Source: Bradyrhizobium sp. 195
GTDB lineage: Bacteria > Pseudomonadota > Alphaproteobacteria > Rhizobiales > Xanthobacteraceae
Direction: 5' to 3'
Length of the DNA: 64,000 bases
NCBI RefSeq assembly: GCF_023101665.1
Contig: NZ_CP082161.1
Coordinates: 5,270,001-5,334,000 of the forward strand
The notes under the pieces were generated by a model. That model was not told where the DNA came from, ran no database searches, and saw only the letters and a list, made by a program, of their open reading frames with translations. Below are positions 51,810 to 62,306 of this stretch, in pieces; the stretch's first letter is position 1, and each line of letters opens with the position of its first letter. The position numbers were made by a program, and so were the translations under genes.

Positions 51810-52199
51810 TCAAACGCGCCGACGCTTGCGGGGACGGCAACCGTTGTGCGGGATCGTGGTCACGTCGCGGATCGAGGTGACGGTGAAGCCTGCGGCCTGA
51901 AGCGCGCGGAGCGCCGATTCGCGGCCCGAACCGGGACCGGCAACTTCGACTTCCAGCGTGCGCATGCCGTGCTCCTGCGCCTTCTTGGACACGTCCTCGG
52001 CGGCAACCTGCGCGGCGTACGGGGTCGACTTGCGCGAGCCCTTGAAGCCCATCGTGCCGGCGGAAGACCAGGCAATCGTGTTGCCCTGCGCGTCGGTGAT
52101 GGTGATGGTCGTGTTGTTGAACGACGAGTTCACGTGCGCGACGCCGGAGGCGATGTTCTTGCGCTCACGACGACGAACGCGGGTGGCTTCCTTGCCCAT
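51810..52199 (-). CDS. rpsK: 30S ribosomal protein S11
   Basis: A 129-residue protein with [40 protein letters not shown] and the ending [18 protein letters not shown], all near-universal for S11 of the small-subunit platform. It lies between rpsM and rpoA. Confidence 0.99.
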   Translation of the reverse strand: MGKEATRVRRRERKNIASGVAHVNSSFNNTTITITDAQGNTIAWSSAGTMGFKGSRKSTPYAAQVAAEDVSKKAQEHGMRTLEVEVAGPGSGRESALRALQAAGFTVTSIRDVTTIPHNGCRPRKRRRV

Positions 52200-52273
52200 A
52201 GAGTACCTTTCCTGAAGATCTCAAACGCCGCCGTAATGCCAGCGGCTACACCTGTGAAAGCGAAATAGCGAGT

Positions 52274-52315
52274 AGCGAATGGCGAATAGGGAAAGCTCCC
52301 TACTCGCCATTCGCC
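52274..52315. repeat. Hairpin element after rpsM
   Basis: GCGAATGGCGAATAGGGA (52275-52292) pairs with TCCCTACTCGCCATTCGC (52297-52314) apart from one wobble, across an AAGC loop. It lies in the rpsM-rpsK gap, 19 bases past the rpsM stop codon. It shares its building words with the element after rpoA. Confidence 0.75.
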
Positions 52316-52332
52316 ACTCTCAATTCGCCAGT

Positions 52333-52701
52333 TTACTTCTTCTTGCCGGCGATGGCCTTCGCCGGGCCCTTGCGCGTGCGCGCATTGGTGTGGGTGCGCT
52401 GGCCGCGCACCGGCAGGCCGCGACGATGACGCAGGCCGCGATAGCAGCCGAGGTCCATCAGACGCTTGATGTTGATGCCGACCTCGCGACGCAGGTCGCC
52501 CTCGACGAGATAGTCGCGGTCGATCACTTCGCGGATCTGGAGCACTTCGGCATCGCTGAGCTGATTGACGCGACGATCCACGGGGATCTTCACCTTCTCC
52601 AGGATCTCACCGGCGATCTTCTGACCGATGCCATGGATGTACTGGAGCGCGATCAGCACGCGCTTGTTGGTGGGAATGTTCACGCCGGCAATACGGGCCA
52701 C
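52333..52701 (-). CDS. rpsM: 30S ribosomal protein S13
   Basis: A 122-residue protein: [20 protein letters not shown], then [20 protein letters not shown] and [18 protein letters not shown]. It starts with GTG, preceded by GGAG at eight bases. A hairpin (52719-52738) lies just upstream of the ribosome-binding site. Confidence 0.98.
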   Translation of the reverse strand: MARIAGVNIPTNKRVLIALQYIHGIGQKIAGEILEKVKIPVDRRVNQLSDAEVLQIREVIDRDYLVEGDLRREVGINIKRLMDLGCYRGLRHRRGLPVRGQRTHTNARTRKGPAKAIAGKKK

Positions 52702-52718
52702 GGCCTTCTCTCCTGTCG

Positions 52719-52738
52719 CCGATCCTCGTCAGGATCGG
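52719..52738 (-). promoter_or_regulatory. Hairpin in the rpsM leader
   Basis: CCGATCCT and AGGATCGG form a perfect eight-base stem with a four-base loop in the untranslated leader, 18 bases before the start codon. In some bacteria S4 controls the alpha operon at this place; whether this hairpin takes part is only a suggestion. Confidence 0.35.
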
Positions 52739-52849
52739 GCTTAAGTGCTTGTGTTCTCGGGCAGGTGTTCACAAACGCGAACACGACGCCCACCCCTGGT
52801 CTTCCTGGGGCCCGGCATCGTCTGAAACTATCCGACTTGGATGCGGGGC

Positions 52850-52879
52850 TTATTAAGGGATTCCAGGGGCTTTCGTCAA
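52850..52879 (-). promoter_or_regulatory. Possible internal promoter before rpsM
   Basis: On the minus strand TTGACG (52874-52879) and TAATAA (52850-52855) are 18 bases apart, just past the adk stop codon. They resemble -35 and -10 elements and could feed the alpha operon genes independently of the long upstream operon. The -10 match is only fair. Confidence 0.35.
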
Positions 52880-52885
52880 CCGCTG

Positions 52886-53791
52886 CTAGCGCTTGGCTCG
52901 CTTTTTCGTGACCTTTTTTGCAGCCTTCTTGGCACCCTTTTTGATTGCCTTCTTGGCGGTCTTTTGGGCTGCCTTTTTCGCTGCCTTCTTGACGGTCTTC
53001 TGGCCGGCTTTCTTGGCCGTCTTCTTGGGGCCCTTCACCGCCGTCTTGGCTGCCTTTTTAGCCGATTTGGCGGGTTTTCTGGTCGTTTTCGCCGGCTTTT
53101 TGGCTGTTTTCCTGGTCGCCGCCTTGCTCACCGTCTTGCCCGCCCTGGCCTTCTTGGCCGGCGCCGCCTTGGCTGCGCTTCTGGCGTGGGTCTTCGGCTC
53201 GACCGCGCCCAGCGCCAACAGCTGCCGATGGATGGCGCGGGTGACCTCGTCGATGGCCATCATCCCGTCGATGGTCGAGAGCTTCCGCCGCTCGGAATAG
53301 TAGTGAATCAGCGGTTCCGTCTGATTGCGGTAGCTGGCTAACCGCTTGGTCAGGACCTCCGGGGTGTCGTCGAGTCGGACCTCCTCCCCGCGCTCACGCA
53401 TCTGGGCGACGCGAGTCTCGACGCGGCTCAGCAGCGCGCTCTCGTTGACGCGGAGCTCGATCACGGCATCGAGCTTGAGGTGCTTGTGCTTGAGCAACTC
53501 GTCCAGCGCCTCGGCCTGCGGCACGGTGCGCGGGAAGCCGTCGAGGATGAAACCGTTTTTGGCATCAGGCTGGTCGATTCGGTCGGAGATGATTCCGACC
53601 ACGACCTCGTCGGGCACGAGGCCGCCGCTGGCCATGATCTCCTTGGCCTTCAGCCCGACCGGCGTTCCTGCCGCAACAGCCGCGCGCAGCATCTCGCCGG
53701 TCGAGAGCTGGACGATGCCATAGCGATGCACCAAGAGCTGCGCCTGGGTCCCCTTGCCCGACCCCGGCGGTCCCAGAAGTATAATTCTCAT
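52886..53791 (-). CDS. adk: Adenylate kinase with histone-like lysine-rich tail
   Basis: Residues 1-195 form a complete short-LID adenylate kinase: P-loop [10 protein letters not shown] (7-16), [10 protein letters not shown], then [10 protein letters not shown] and [20 protein letters not shown]. It converts ATP plus AMP to two ADP. Residues 201-301 are a tail with 36 Lys, many Ala, Thr and Pro, six Arg and no Asp or Glu, made of KKAAKK/KTAKK-type units like histone H1 or AlgP. Ordinary bacterial adenylate kinases end near residue 215. It may bind nucleic acid or ribosomes. It sits between secY and rpsM as usual. Confidence 0.96.
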   Translation of the reverse strand: MRIILLGPPGSGKGTQAQLLVHRYGIVQLSTGEMLRAAVAAGTPVGLKAKEIMASGGLVPDEVVVGIISDRIDQPDAKNGFILDGFPRTVPQAEALDELLKHKHLKLDAVIELRVNESALLSRVETRVAQMRERGEEVRLDDTPEVLTKRLASYRNQTEPLIHYYSERRKLSTIDGMMAIDEVTRAIHRQLLALGAVEPKTHARSAAKAAPAKKARAGKTVSKAATRKTAKKPAKTTRKPAKSAKKAAKTAVKGPKKTAKKAGQKTVKKAAKKAAQKTAKKAIKKGAKKAAKKVTKKRAKR

Positions 53792-54053
53792 CGGCGTACG
53801 CCCCCCGGATTGGTGAGCGATACGTCGCGCACCTGTGTTTGAAGATCAAGAACGGTGCAAACCACAATCAGCGCCGCACCGCTACCCATATCATAAGGGA
53901 GCGAATGGGCGGACGCCAAGGAGGCTTTGAAATCAGGGATTGCGCCGCAGTGAGAGCAGCTCTGCCGACGCGGCCGGTGGCCCGCTGACGGCGCAGCGGC
54001 GCATTGCTTGCGCCGCGAATCGGCGGCGCATTGGCGCCGCCGAGAGAACGCAT

Positions 54054-55385
54054 TTAGCGGCGGCGGCCGCGCAGCTTCGACTTGCGGATCAGGCCTTCAT
54101 ACTGATGCGCCAGCAGATAGCCCTGCACCTGCGCCACGGTGTCCATGGTGACACTGACGACGATCAGCAGCGAGGTGCCGCCGAAGTAGAACGGCACCGA
54201 GGCGTAGGAGATCAGGATCTCCGGGATCAAGCAGACGATCGCCAGATAGACCGCGCCGAGCACGGTGACGCGCGAGAGCACGTAGTCGATATATTCCGCG
54301 GTGCGCTCGCCGGGACGGATGCCCGGAATGAAGCCGCCGTGCTTCTTGAGATTGTCCGCGGTCTCGGTCGGGTTGAACACGATCGCGGTGTAGAAGAATG
54401 CGAAGAACACGATCAGCGCCAGATACATGATCAGGAACAGCGGACGGCCGTGGCCGAGCTGGGTGGTGATCCACTGGAACCATTCCGGCCCACTGCCCGC
54501 ATTGAAGTTCGCAACCGTGGTCGGCAGCAGCAGCAGCGAGGACGCGAAGATCGGCGGGATCACGCCCGAGGTGTTGAGCTTGAGCGGCAGGTGCGAGGAC
54601 TGGCCCTCGAACATCTTGTTGCCGACCTGACGCTTCGGATACTGGATCAAGAGGCGGCGCTGCGCGCGCTCCATGAACACGATGAAGGCGATCACGGCGA
54701 CCGCCATGATGATGACGACCAGGATCAGGCCGGTCGACATCGCGCCCTGACGGCCGAGCTCGAGCATGTTGGCGAGCGCGGCGGGGAGCTCGGCGACGAT
54801 GCCGGCGAGAATGATCAGCGAGATGCCGTTGCCGATGCCGCGCGAGGTGATCTGCTCGCCCAGCCACATCAGGAACATGGTGCCGCCGGTGAGCGTGATC
54901 GCGGTGGACAGGCGGAAGAACAACCCGGGGTCGCTGACGACGTTGCCGGCGCCCTCGAGACCCACCGCAATACCGTAGGACTGGAACGCGGCCAGGATCA
55001 CGGTGAGATAGCGGGTGTACTGGTTCAGCAGCTTGCGGCCGGACTCGCCTTCCTTCTTCAGCGCCTCGAGTTGCGGCGAGACGGTGGTGAGGAGCTGGAT
55101 GATGATCGAGGCCGAGATATACGGCATGATGTTCAGCGCGAAGATCGCCATGCGGTGGATGCCGCCGCCGGCGAACATGTTGAACATGCCGAGGATGCCG
55201 CCCGCCTGGGAACGGAACACCTGCTCCCATATATTGGGATCGATGCCGGGGAGCGGGATGTAGGTCCCGAGCCGATAAACGAGCAGCGCACCCAGGGTGA
55301 ACCAGATGCGCTTCTTCAGTTCGTCAGCCTTGGCAAACGCACCGAAATTGAGATTGGCTGCCAGTTGTTCCGCTGCAGAGGCCAT
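54054..55385 (-). CDS. secY: Preprotein translocase subunit SecY
   Basis: A 443-residue polytopic inner-membrane protein with ten predicted helices. It contains RLGTYIPLPGIDPN, GIGNGISLIILAGIVAELPA and NTSGVIPPIFASSLLLLPTT. With SecE and SecG it forms the export channel. The gene is in its usual place after rplO; the 148-base gap holds a short hairpin. Confidence 0.99.
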   Translation of the reverse strand: MASAAEQLAANLNFGAFAKADELKKRIWFTLGALLVYRLGTYIPLPGIDPNIWEQVFRSQAGGILGMFNMFAGGGIHRMAIFALNIMPYISASIIIQLLTTVSPQLEALKKEGESGRKLLNQYTRYLTVILAAFQSYGIAVGLEGAGNVVSDPGLFFRLSTAITLTGGTMFLMWLGEQITSRGIGNGISLIILAGIVAELPAALANMLELGRQGAMSTGLILVVIIMAVAVIAFIVFMERAQRRLLIQYPKRQVGNKMFEGQSSHLPLKLNTSGVIPPIFASSLLLLPTTVANFNAGSGPEWFQWITTQLGHGRPLFLIMYLALIVFFAFFYTAIVFNPTETADNLKKHGGFIPGIRPGERTAEYIDYVLSRVTVLGAVYLAIVCLIPEILISYASVPFYFGGTSLLIVVSVTMDTVAQVQGYLLAHQYEGLIRKSKLRGRRR

Positions 55386-55501
55386 CTTGGACTTTCTCCC
55401 GCCGCCTATTGCGCCGTCATGCCCGCGGCCGGGCTACTCTCGCGGACGCCGGACATTATCTGGGGCTCGGCTTCGATAAGTCCACGTCCCGCATGCGTAA
55501 A

Positions 55502-55520
55502 GGCCCGCGAGCCGCGGGCC
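55502..55520 (-). terminator. Attenuator-like hairpin between rplO and secY
   Basis: GGCCCGCG pairs with CGCGGGCC, followed on the minus strand by TTTACG. The T-run is short, so partial read-through is expected. It may lower secY expression relative to the ribosomal genes. Confidence 0.4.
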
Positions 55521-55533
55521 AATGACGCAGTTG

Positions 55534-56019
55534 TTACGCCGCCTCGCCTTCTTCCTTGGCAGGGGCGAGGATCTTTACCGAACCGCCGGCCTTCTCGACC
55601 GCGGCGATCGCGGTCTTGGTGGCGCCGTGCACTTCGATGTTGAGCTTGGACTTGAGCTCGCCACGGCCGAGCAGCCGCAGGCCGCCCTTGGCGCGGCGCA
55701 GCACGCCGCCCTTCACCAGGGCCTCGACGTTCACGACGCTGCCAGCGTCGATCTTCTTGGCATCGACCGCTTCCTGGAGCCGGTCGAGATTGATCTCGGC
55801 GAACTCGACGCGGAAGATGTTGTTGAAGCCGCGCTTGGGCAGACGGCGATGCATCGGCATCTGACCGCCTTCGAAACCCTTGATGCGCACGCCCGAACGC
55901 GCAGTCTGGCCCTTGCCGCCGCGGCCGGACTGCTTGCCCTTGCCCGAACCGATGCCGCGGCCGACGCGCATACGCTTCTTGCGCGAGCCGGCGTTGTCGG
56001 CGATATCGCTGAGCTTCAT
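55534..56019 (-). CDS. rplO: 50S ribosomal protein L15
   Basis: A 161-residue protein: [40 protein letters not shown] and [15 protein letters not shown] are the classic glycine- and basic-rich L15 head. Follows rpmD. Confidence 0.99.
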   Translation of the reverse strand: MKLSDIADNAGSRKKRMRVGRGIGSGKGKQSGRGGKGQTARSGVRIKGFEGGQMPMHRRLPKRGFNNIFRVEFAEINLDRLQEAVDAKKIDAGSVVNVEALVKGGVLRRAKGGLRLLGRGELKSKLNIEVHGATKTAIAAVEKAGGSVKILAPAKEEGEAA

Positions 56020-56094
56020 CGCCCTTCTCCTTGTGTCTTGCGCACGATCTTCGCCGAAAAACGGTGCCCGCTCTTCGGGATCATGCGCCTTTGC

Positions 56095-56289
56095 TTACTT
56101 CTCGTCGACGATGCGGACGAGATGGTGAACCTTCTCGATCATGCCGCGGACCGCCGGGGTGTCCGGCAGTTCACTGGTGCGACCGATCTTGTTGAGCTTG
56201 AGCCCGATCAGCGTCGAGCGCTGCGAGTGATGGCGGCGGATCGCGCTGCCGGTCTGCTCGAGCTTGATCGTCTTTGCGGCCTTGGCCAT
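56095..56289 (-). CDS. rpmD: 50S ribosomal protein L30
   Basis: A 64-residue protein with [20 protein letters not shown] and [20 protein letters not shown], the standard L30 core. Located between rpsE and rplO. Confidence 0.98.
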   Translation of the reverse strand: MAKAAKTIKLEQTGSAIRRHHSQRSTLIGLKLNKIGRTSELPDTPAVRGMIEKVHHLVRIVDEK

Positions 56290-56314
56290 GGGAGTCTACT
56301 CCGAAAAGCTTCCG

Positions 56315-56908
56315 TTAGTCGGCAGCCGCCTCGGCGTCGCCGCCAATACGGCGAGACTGGAGGGTGGACACCTTGATGTTGCGGCGGGCAGCGACCGAGC
56401 GCGGCGAATCCTGATGCTTCAGCGCGTCGAAGGTCGCGCGCACCATGTTGTACGGGTTCGACGAGCCGATCGACTTCGCCACCACGTCCTGGACGCCGAG
56501 CGTCTCGAACACGGCGCGCATCGGACCGCCGGCGATGATCCCGGTACCGGCCGGAGCCGCACGCAGGTAGACACGGCCCGCGCCATGACGGCCGGCGATG
56601 TCGTGATGGAGGGTGCGGCCCTCGCGCAGCGACACGCGAGTCAGGTTGCGCTTGGCGGACTCGGTTGCCTTGCGGATCGCCTCGGGCACTTCGCGCGCCT
56701 TGCCGTGACCGAAGCCGGCCCGGCCCTTCTGGTCGCCGATCACGACCAGCGCGGCGAAACCGAAGCGCTTGCCGCCCTTGACGACCTTGGCCACGCGGTT
56801 GATGTGGACGAGCTTGTCGACGAACTCGCTGTCGCGCTCCTCGCGCTCCCTGCGTTCACGTCCGCCGCCGCGTTGATCGCGTCCACCACGCTGTTCGCGT
56901 TCTGCCAT
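56315..56908 (-). CDS. rpsE: 30S ribosomal protein S5
   Basis: A 197-residue protein: an Arg/Glu-rich head ([15 protein letters not shown]), then [40 protein letters not shown] and [20 protein letters not shown]. The head is longer than in E. coli S5. Mutations in the first loop affect decoding accuracy in other species. Confidence 0.99.
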   Translation of the reverse strand: MAEREQRGGRDQRGGGRERREREERDSEFVDKLVHINRVAKVVKGGKRFGFAALVVIGDQKGRAGFGHGKAREVPEAIRKATESAKRNLTRVSLREGRTLHHDIAGRHGAGRVYLRAAPAGTGIIAGGPMRAVFETLGVQDVVAKSIGSSNPYNMVRATFDALKHQDSPRSVAARRNIKVSTLQSRRIGGDAEAAAD

Positions 56909-56952
56909 TTTTCCAATCCTTCAGAGGCTTACGCCTCAATCCTCAAATTCCG

Positions 56953-57315
56953 TTAGAAGCTCAGCCCGCTCTCACGCGCCGCGTCGGCCAGAGCCTTGAC
57001 GCGCCCGTGATAGAGGTAGCTGCCGCGATCGAAAACGACTTCCTTGACGCCCTTCTCGGCGGCGCGCTCGGCCAGCAGCTTGCCGACTGCCTTCGCCGCA
57101 TCGATGTCGGCGCCGGTCTTGCCGCCGTCGCGCATCGACTTCTCGAGCGACGAGGCCGAGGCCAGCGTCTCGCCCTTCAGGTCGTCGATGACCTGGGCGT
57201 AGATGTGCTTGGACGAGCGGAACACCGACAGACGCGGACGACCACCGCCGGAGCGGCGCAGCTTCAGCCGCACACTCCGCTTGCGCCGGGCATTGGTAAC
57301 CTTGGCTTTGGACAT
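56953..57315 (-). CDS. rplR: 50S ribosomal protein L18
   Basis: A 120-residue 5S rRNA-binding protein: [30 protein letters not shown] and [20 protein letters not shown]. It follows rplF and precedes rpsE. Confidence 0.99.
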   Translation of the reverse strand: MSKAKVTNARRKRSVRLKLRRSGGGRPRLSVFRSSKHIYAQVIDDLKGETLASASSLEKSMRDGGKTGADIDAAKAVGKLLAERAAEKGVKEVVFDRGSYLYHGRVKALADAARESGLSF

Positions 57316-57326
57316 GACCGGCTCCG

Positions 57327-57860
57327 TTACTTCTTCTTGCCTTCCTTGCGGAAGATGAATTCGCCAACATACTTCACGCCCTTGCCCTTGTAGGGCTCCG
57401 GCGGGCGATAGCTGCGGATCTCGGCCGCGACCTGGCCGACACGCTGGATGTCGCTGCCCGAGACCGTGATCTCGGTCGGTTTCGGCACGGTGATCGTGAT
57501 CCCTTCCGGGATCGCGTAGACCACGTCGTGGCTGTAGCCGAGCGCGAGCTGCAGGTTCTTGCCCTGCATCGCGGCGCGGTAACCGACGCCGGTGATTTCG
57601 AGCTTCTTCTCGAAGCCCTTGGTGACGCCTTCGACCAGATTCGCGACCTGGGCGCGAGCGGTACCGTACAGCGCGCGCGCGCGGTTGGTCTCGGCCCGCG
57701 GGTTCACCTTCACCTGGCCGTTCTCAAGCTTCACCTCGACGTCGTCATGGACGACGAACTGAAGCTGGCCCTTCGGCCCCTTCATCTTGACGGTCTGCCC
57801 ATCGACGGTCGCGGTCACACCCGACGGAACCGGAACAGGCCTTTTGCCAACTCGTGACAT
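57327..57860 (-). CDS. rplF: 50S ribosomal protein L6
   Basis: A 177-residue protein with the duplicated L6 fold: [20 protein letters not shown] at the start and [20 protein letters not shown] near the end, the conserved rRNA contact. Eleven bases upstream of rplR. Confidence 0.99.
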   Translation of the reverse strand: MSRVGKRPVPVPSGVTATVDGQTVKMKGPKGQLQFVVHDDVEVKLENGQVKVNPRAETNRARALYGTARAQVANLVEGVTKGFEKKLEITGVGYRAAMQGKNLQLALGYSHDVVYAIPEGITITVPKPTEITVSGSDIQRVGQVAAEIRSYRPPEPYKGKGVKYVGEFIFRKEGKKK

Positions 57861-57876
57861 GGATCAAAAATCCTTC

Positions 57877-58275
57877 TCAGAACACCGTGAAGAGAACTTC
57901 ACCGCCCACGTTCGCTTCACGCGCACTGTGATCGGCCATGATTCCCTTCGGCGTCGACAACACCGAAATGCCGAGTCCGTTGTTCACACGCGGCAGGTTC
58001 TTCACCGAGGCGTAAACGCGACGCCCGGGCTTGGAGACACGTTCGATCTCGCGGATGACGGGCTCGCCGTCGAAATACTTCAGCTCGATCTCGATCTCGC
58101 TGCGTCCCGAGGAATGCTCGAGCGTGGCGTAACCGCGGATGTAGCCCTCGCTCTTGAGGACCTCGAGCACGTTCTCGCGCATCTTCGAGCCAGGCGTGGA
58201 GACCTTGTTCTTGGAGCGCATCTGCGCGTTGCGGATACGGGTGATCAGATCGCTGATTGGATCGTGCGTAGACAT
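57877..58275 (-). CDS. rpsH: 30S ribosomal protein S8
   Basis: A 132-residue protein: [40 protein letters not shown] and [21 protein letters not shown]8 binds central-domain 16S rRNA and, in E. coli, represses the spc operon. Confidence 0.99.
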   Translation of the reverse strand: MSTHDPISDLITRIRNAQMRSKNKVSTPGSKMRENVLEVLKSEGYIRGYATLEHSSGRSEIEIELKYFDGEPVIREIERVSKPGRRVYASVKNLPRVNNGLGISVLSTPKGIMADHSAREANVGGEVLFTVF

Positions 58276-58289
58276 CTAAACGACCCTCC

Positions 58290-58595
58290 TTACCAGCTGG
58301 ACTTCACGAGGCCCGGGACCATGCCCTTGGAGCCAAGTTCGCGCAGCGCGATACGGGACAGCTTGTTCTTGCGGTAATTCGAGCGCGGGCGGCCCGACAG
58401 CTCACAACGCAGGCGGATGCGGGTTGCCGACGAATTGCGCGGCATTTCCGCGAGCTTCAGGGTGGCGGCGAACCGCTCCTCCATCGGCAGCTTCTTGTCG
58501 GCGATGATCGCCTTCAACCGCTCGCGCTTCGGGGCGGCGTTCTTCACCATCCGCTTGCGCCGGTTGTTCTTCTCGACTGAACTCTTCTTTGCCAT
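58290..58595 (-). CDS. rpsN: 30S ribosomal protein S14
   Basis: A 101-residue long-form S14: [20 protein letters not shown], then [20 protein letters not shown] and [19 protein letters not shown]. The zinc-ribbon cysteines of the short form are absent (only one Cys), so it does not need zinc. Confidence 0.99.
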   Translation of the reverse strand: MAKKSSVEKNNRRKRMVKNAAPKRERLKAIIADKKLPMEERFAATLKLAEMPRNSSATRIRLRCELSGRPRSNYRKNKLSRIALRELGSKGMVPGLVKSSW

Positions 58596-58641
58596 GCTTG
58601 GCTCCTGGGTATCCGCGTTTGAGAGGCTTTAGGTCAGCGTC

Positions 58642-59191
<550 letters not shown>

Positions 59192-59199
<8 letters not shown>

Positions 59200-59506
59200 C
59201 GATCTCAGCTCCCGAGCTCTTGGCGATGCGGACCTTCTTGCCGTCCGCCAGAATCTTGAATCCGACGCGGGTCGGCTTTCCATCCTTGCCGACATACGCG
59301 ATGTTGGACAGTTGGATCGGCGACTCCTTCGAGATGATGCCGCCCTCCTGGGCCTGCGTCTGCTTCTGGTGACGCTTGACCATGTTGATGCCGCGCACGA
59401 GTGCCGTGCCGGCGCCGGGACGCACTTCGAACACTTCGCCGGTGCGGCCCTTGTCGCGGCCGGTCAGCACGACGACCTTGTCGCCCTTGCGGATCTTCGC
59501 AGCCAT
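59192..59506 (-). CDS. rplX: 50S ribosomal protein L24
   Basis: A 104-residue protein with a KOW motif ([20 protein letters not shown]) and [20 protein letters not shown]. The start shares one base with the rplN stop (TGATG); its end overlaps the rplE start. Confidence 0.99.
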
Positions 59507-59874
59507 CACAGCACCTCCGGCGCGAGCGAGATGATCTTCATGTGGTTCTTCGCGCGCAGCTCGCGCGGCACGGGCCCGAAGATACGGGTACCGACCGGCT
59601 CGGACTGGTTGTTGATCAGGACGGCGGCGTTGCGGTCGAAGCGGATGACCGAACCGTCGGCGCGGCGAATGTCCTTGCGGACGCGCACCACGACGGCCTT
59701 CATCACGTCGCCCTTCTTCACCTTGCCACGCGGAATCGCTTCCTTGATCGAAACGACGATGATGTCGCCGATCGTGGCGTAGCGGCGCTTGGAGCCCCCG
59801 AGCACCTTGATACACATGACACGGCGTGCGCCAGAATTATCGGCCACGTCGAGGTTGGTCTGCATCTGAATCAT
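59506..59874 (-). CDS. rplN: 50S ribosomal protein L14
   Basis: A 122-residue protein: [20 protein letters not shown] and [20 protein letters not shown], typical of L14. It joins rplX through a TGATG overlap. Confidence 0.99.
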   Translation of the reverse strand: MIQMQTNLDVADNSGARRVMCIKVLGGSKRRYATIGDIIVVSIKEAIPRGKVKKGDVMKAVVVRVRKDIRRADGSVIRFDRNAAVLINNQSEPVGTRIFGPVPRELRAKNHMKIISLAPEVL

Positions 59875-59957
59875 TGATGCACCTCGTCCTCTTCTATTTG
59901 CGCCAGCCCAGCCGGCGCTCAACATTTCCCTGAAGTCAGTCGGCTAAAGCCAACAGA

Positions 59958-60206
59958 TCAGGCGCTTTTCTTGTGTTCGCCCCGGATCACGACCCAGCGC
60001 TTCAACTTCGAAATCGGCTTCGATTCCTCGATCCACACCATGTCGCCCGGCTTGAACTCGTTGCTCTCGTCGTGCGCGTGGTAGTTCTTCGAACGGCGGA
60101 TCGTCTTCTTGTAGATCGGGTGCGTGAAGCGGCGATCGACGCGCACCACGATGGTCTTGGCTTGCTTGTCGCTGACGACCACGCCCTGCAAAGTACGTTT
60201 CGGCAT
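59958..60206 (-). CDS. rpsQ: 30S ribosomal protein S17
   Basis: An 82-residue OB-fold protein: [40 protein letters not shown] and [18 protein letters not shown]. Follows rpmC by 13 bases. Confidence 0.99.
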   Translation of the reverse strand: MPKRTLQGVVVSDKQAKTIVVRVDRRFTHPIYKKTIRRSKNYHAHDESNEFKPGDMVWIEESKPISKLKRWVVIRGEHKKSA

Positions 60207-60219
60207 CTTCGTAAGCCTC

Positions 60220-60426
60220 TTACTTCTTCTTCGCGCGCGACTGCGCGGCGACGGTCTTGATCCGGGCGATGTCACGGCGGGCCTCGCGCAGGCGCGAGGT
60301 ATTCTCGAGCTGCCCGGTGGCGCGCTGGAAGCGCAGGTTGAAGCGCTCCTTCTTCAGGTTCAGGACGGCGTCGTCCTGCTGGTCGGGGCTCATCGCGCGG
60401 ATGTCTTCGATCTTCATCTGGGCCAT
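60220..60426 (-). CDS. rpmC: 50S ribosomal protein L29
   Basis: A 68-residue helical protein: [20 protein letters not shown] and [24 protein letters not shown] lies eight bases from the ATG at 60426 and only two from another ATG at 60432 (which overlaps the rplP stop as TAATG). I chose the inner start for the better spacing; the outer one is possible. Confidence 0.97.
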   Translation of the reverse strand: MAQMKIEDIRAMSPDQQDDAVLNLKKERFNLRFQRATGQLENTSRLREARRDIARIKTVAAQSRAKKK

Positions 60427-60431
60427 GGCCA

Positions 60432-60845
60432 TTACTCCGCAATGCGCTCGACGAAGCGCGTCTTGATCGGCAGCTTGGCGGCCGCCAGGGTCAGCGCCTC
60501 ACGCGCCGTCTGGGTGTTGACGCCGTCGATCTCGAACAGCACCCGGCCCGGCTTGACGCGGGCGACCCACAATTCCGGCGAACCCTTGCCGGAGCCCATG
60601 CGGACTTCGGCCGGCTTCTTCGACACCGGAACGTCGGGGAATACGCGGATCCAGACGCGGCCGGCGCGCTTCATGTGGCGGGTCAGCGCGCGGCGAGCGG
60701 CTTCGATCTGGCGCGCGGTGACGCGCTCAGGCTCGGTCGCCTTCAGGCCGAACTGGCCGAACGCCAACGTCGCGCCCGACGACGCAACGCCGTGGATACG
60801 GCCCTTATGCGCCTTCCGGAACTTCGTCTTCTTAGGTTGCATCAT
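60432..60845 (-). CDS. rplP: 50S ribosomal protein L16
   Basis: A 137-residue protein: [40 protein letters not shown] and [20 protein letters not shown], the L16 signature near the A site. Two ATG codons in tandem open the gene. Confidence 0.99.
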   Translation of the reverse strand: MMQPKKTKFRKAHKGRIHGVASSGATLAFGQFGLKATEPERVTARQIEAARRALTRHMKRAGRVWIRVFPDVPVSKKPAEVRMGSGKGSPELWVARVKPGRVLFEIDGVNTQTAREALTLAAAKLPIKTRFVERIAE

Positions 60846-60875
60846 GGCTTTAAGCCCTCAAATTCTCAGTGCGGA

Positions 60876-61601
60876 TCAGGCCGCAGCGTTGTCACGGCGC
60901 CCACGGCCACCGCGATCACCACCACCGCTGGTCTCGCCTTCGGCCATTCTCTTGTCCTGGGCCATCGGATCGTGCTCGAGGATCTCGCCCTTGAAGATCC
61001 AGACCTTGACGCCGCAGGTGCCGAAGGTCGTGAACGCGGTCGCAACGCCGTAGTCGATGTCGGCGCGCAGGGTGTGCAGCGGCACGCGACCTTCGCGATA
61101 CCACTCCATACGCGCGATTTCCGCGCCACCCAGACGACCCGAGCAGTTGATGCGGATGCCTTCCGCGCCGAGACGCATCGCCGACTGAACGGCGCGCTTC
61201 ATGGCACGGCGGAACGCCACGCGGCGCTCCAGCTGCTGCGCGATCGACTCGGCCACCAGCGTCGCATCGAGCTCCGGCTTGCGGATTTCGACGATATTGA
61301 TGACGACGTCGGACGAGGTGATGTCCGCGACCTTCTTGCGCAGCTTGTCGATGTCTGCGCCCTTCTTGCCGATCACCACGCCCGGACGGGCCGAGTGGAT
61401 GGTGACGCGGCACTTCTTGTGCGGACGCTCGATCACGATGCGGGCGACGGCCGCCTGCTTGAGCTCCTTGTGCAGGATCTCACGGATCTTGACGTCCTCG
61501 TGCAGCAGCTTGCCGTATTCCTGCTTGCCGGCGAACCAGCGGGAATCCCAGGTACGGTTGATGCCGAGGCGCAGACCGATCGGATTGATCTTTTGACCCA
61601 T
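60876..61601 (-). CDS. rpsC: 30S ribosomal protein S3
   Basis: A 241-residue protein with a KH domain ([20 protein letters not shown]) and the C-terminal S3 domain ([20 protein letters not shown]). The C-terminus has a Gly/Arg-rich extension ([16 protein letters not shown]). Confidence 0.99.
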   Translation of the reverse strand: MGQKINPIGLRLGINRTWDSRWFAGKQEYGKLLHEDVKIREILHKELKQAAVARIVIERPHKKCRVTIHSARPGVVIGKKGADIDKLRKKVADITSSDVVINIVEIRKPELDATLVAESIAQQLERRVAFRRAMKRAVQSAMRLGAEGIRINCSGRLGGAEIARMEWYREGRVPLHTLRADIDYGVATAFTTFGTCGVKVWIFKGEILEHDPMAQDKRMAEGETSGGGDRGGRGRRDNAAA

Positions 61602-61618
61602 CGTGTTCTCCTGCGCCC

Positions 61619-62005
61619 TTAAGCGGCGGCTTCAGCTTCGACCTGACGAACGATGATCGTCAGCTGCGAAAATGGTTTGTAGACACGGCCCGAGCGGCCA
61701 CGGCCGCGAGCGGCAAAGCGCTTCATCACGAGACCGTTGCCGACGAAGGCCTGCGCCACGACGAGATCGTCGACGTCGAGATCGTGGTTGTTCTCGGCGT
61801 TGGCGATAGCCGATTCCAGGCACTTCTTCACGTCGACCGCGATCCGCTTGCGCGAAAACTGCAGATCGGCGAGCGCAGCAGCTGCCTTCCGGCCGCGAAT
61901 GAGCTGGGCGACCAGGTTGAGCTTCTGCGGGCTCACCCGCAGCATCCGGGCGACCGCCTTGGCCTCGTTCTCGGCGAGGCTCCGTTCGCGCTTAGGTTTG
62001 CTCAT
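61619..62005 (-). CDS. rplV: 50S ribosomal protein L22
   Basis: A 128-residue protein: [40 protein letters not shown] and the exit-tunnel loop [20 protein letters not shown]. The loop is where macrolide-resistance changes occur in other species. Confidence 0.99.
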
Positions 62006-62015
62006 CGTTTAATCC

Positions 62016-62294
62016 TCAAGCCTTCTTGGCTTTCTTGTCGCCGGAGTGGCCATGGAAGGTCCGGGTCGGCGAAAACTCGCCGAACTTGTGACCGACCATT
62101 TCCTCGTTGACGGCCACCGGCACGTGCTTCTGACCGTTGTAGACGCCGAAGGTCAGGCCGACGAACTGCGGCAGGATCGTCGAGCGACGGCTCCAGATCT
62201 TGATGACGTCGTGACGGCCGGACGCGCGGGCGGCATCTGCCTTCTTGAGCAGAGAACCCTCGACGAACGGGCCTTTCCAGACTGAACGAACCAT
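62016..62294 (-). CDS. rpsS: 30S ribosomal protein S19
   Basis: A 92-residue protein: [40 protein letters not shown] and [20 protein letters not shown] are standard S19 motifs. Confidence 0.99.
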   Translation of the reverse strand: MVRSVWKGPFVEGSLLKKADAARASGRHDVIKIWSRRSTILPQFVGLTFGVYNGQKHVPVAVNEEMVGHKFGEFSPTRTFHGHSGDKKAKKA

Positions 62295-62306
62295 GTCCGG
62301 CGTTCC

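Noticed and set aside
53940..55643. 567-codon plus-strand open frame over secY
   Set aside because: Antisense to secY and rplO; composition rich in Asp, Arg and His as expected for the complement of membrane-helix codons.
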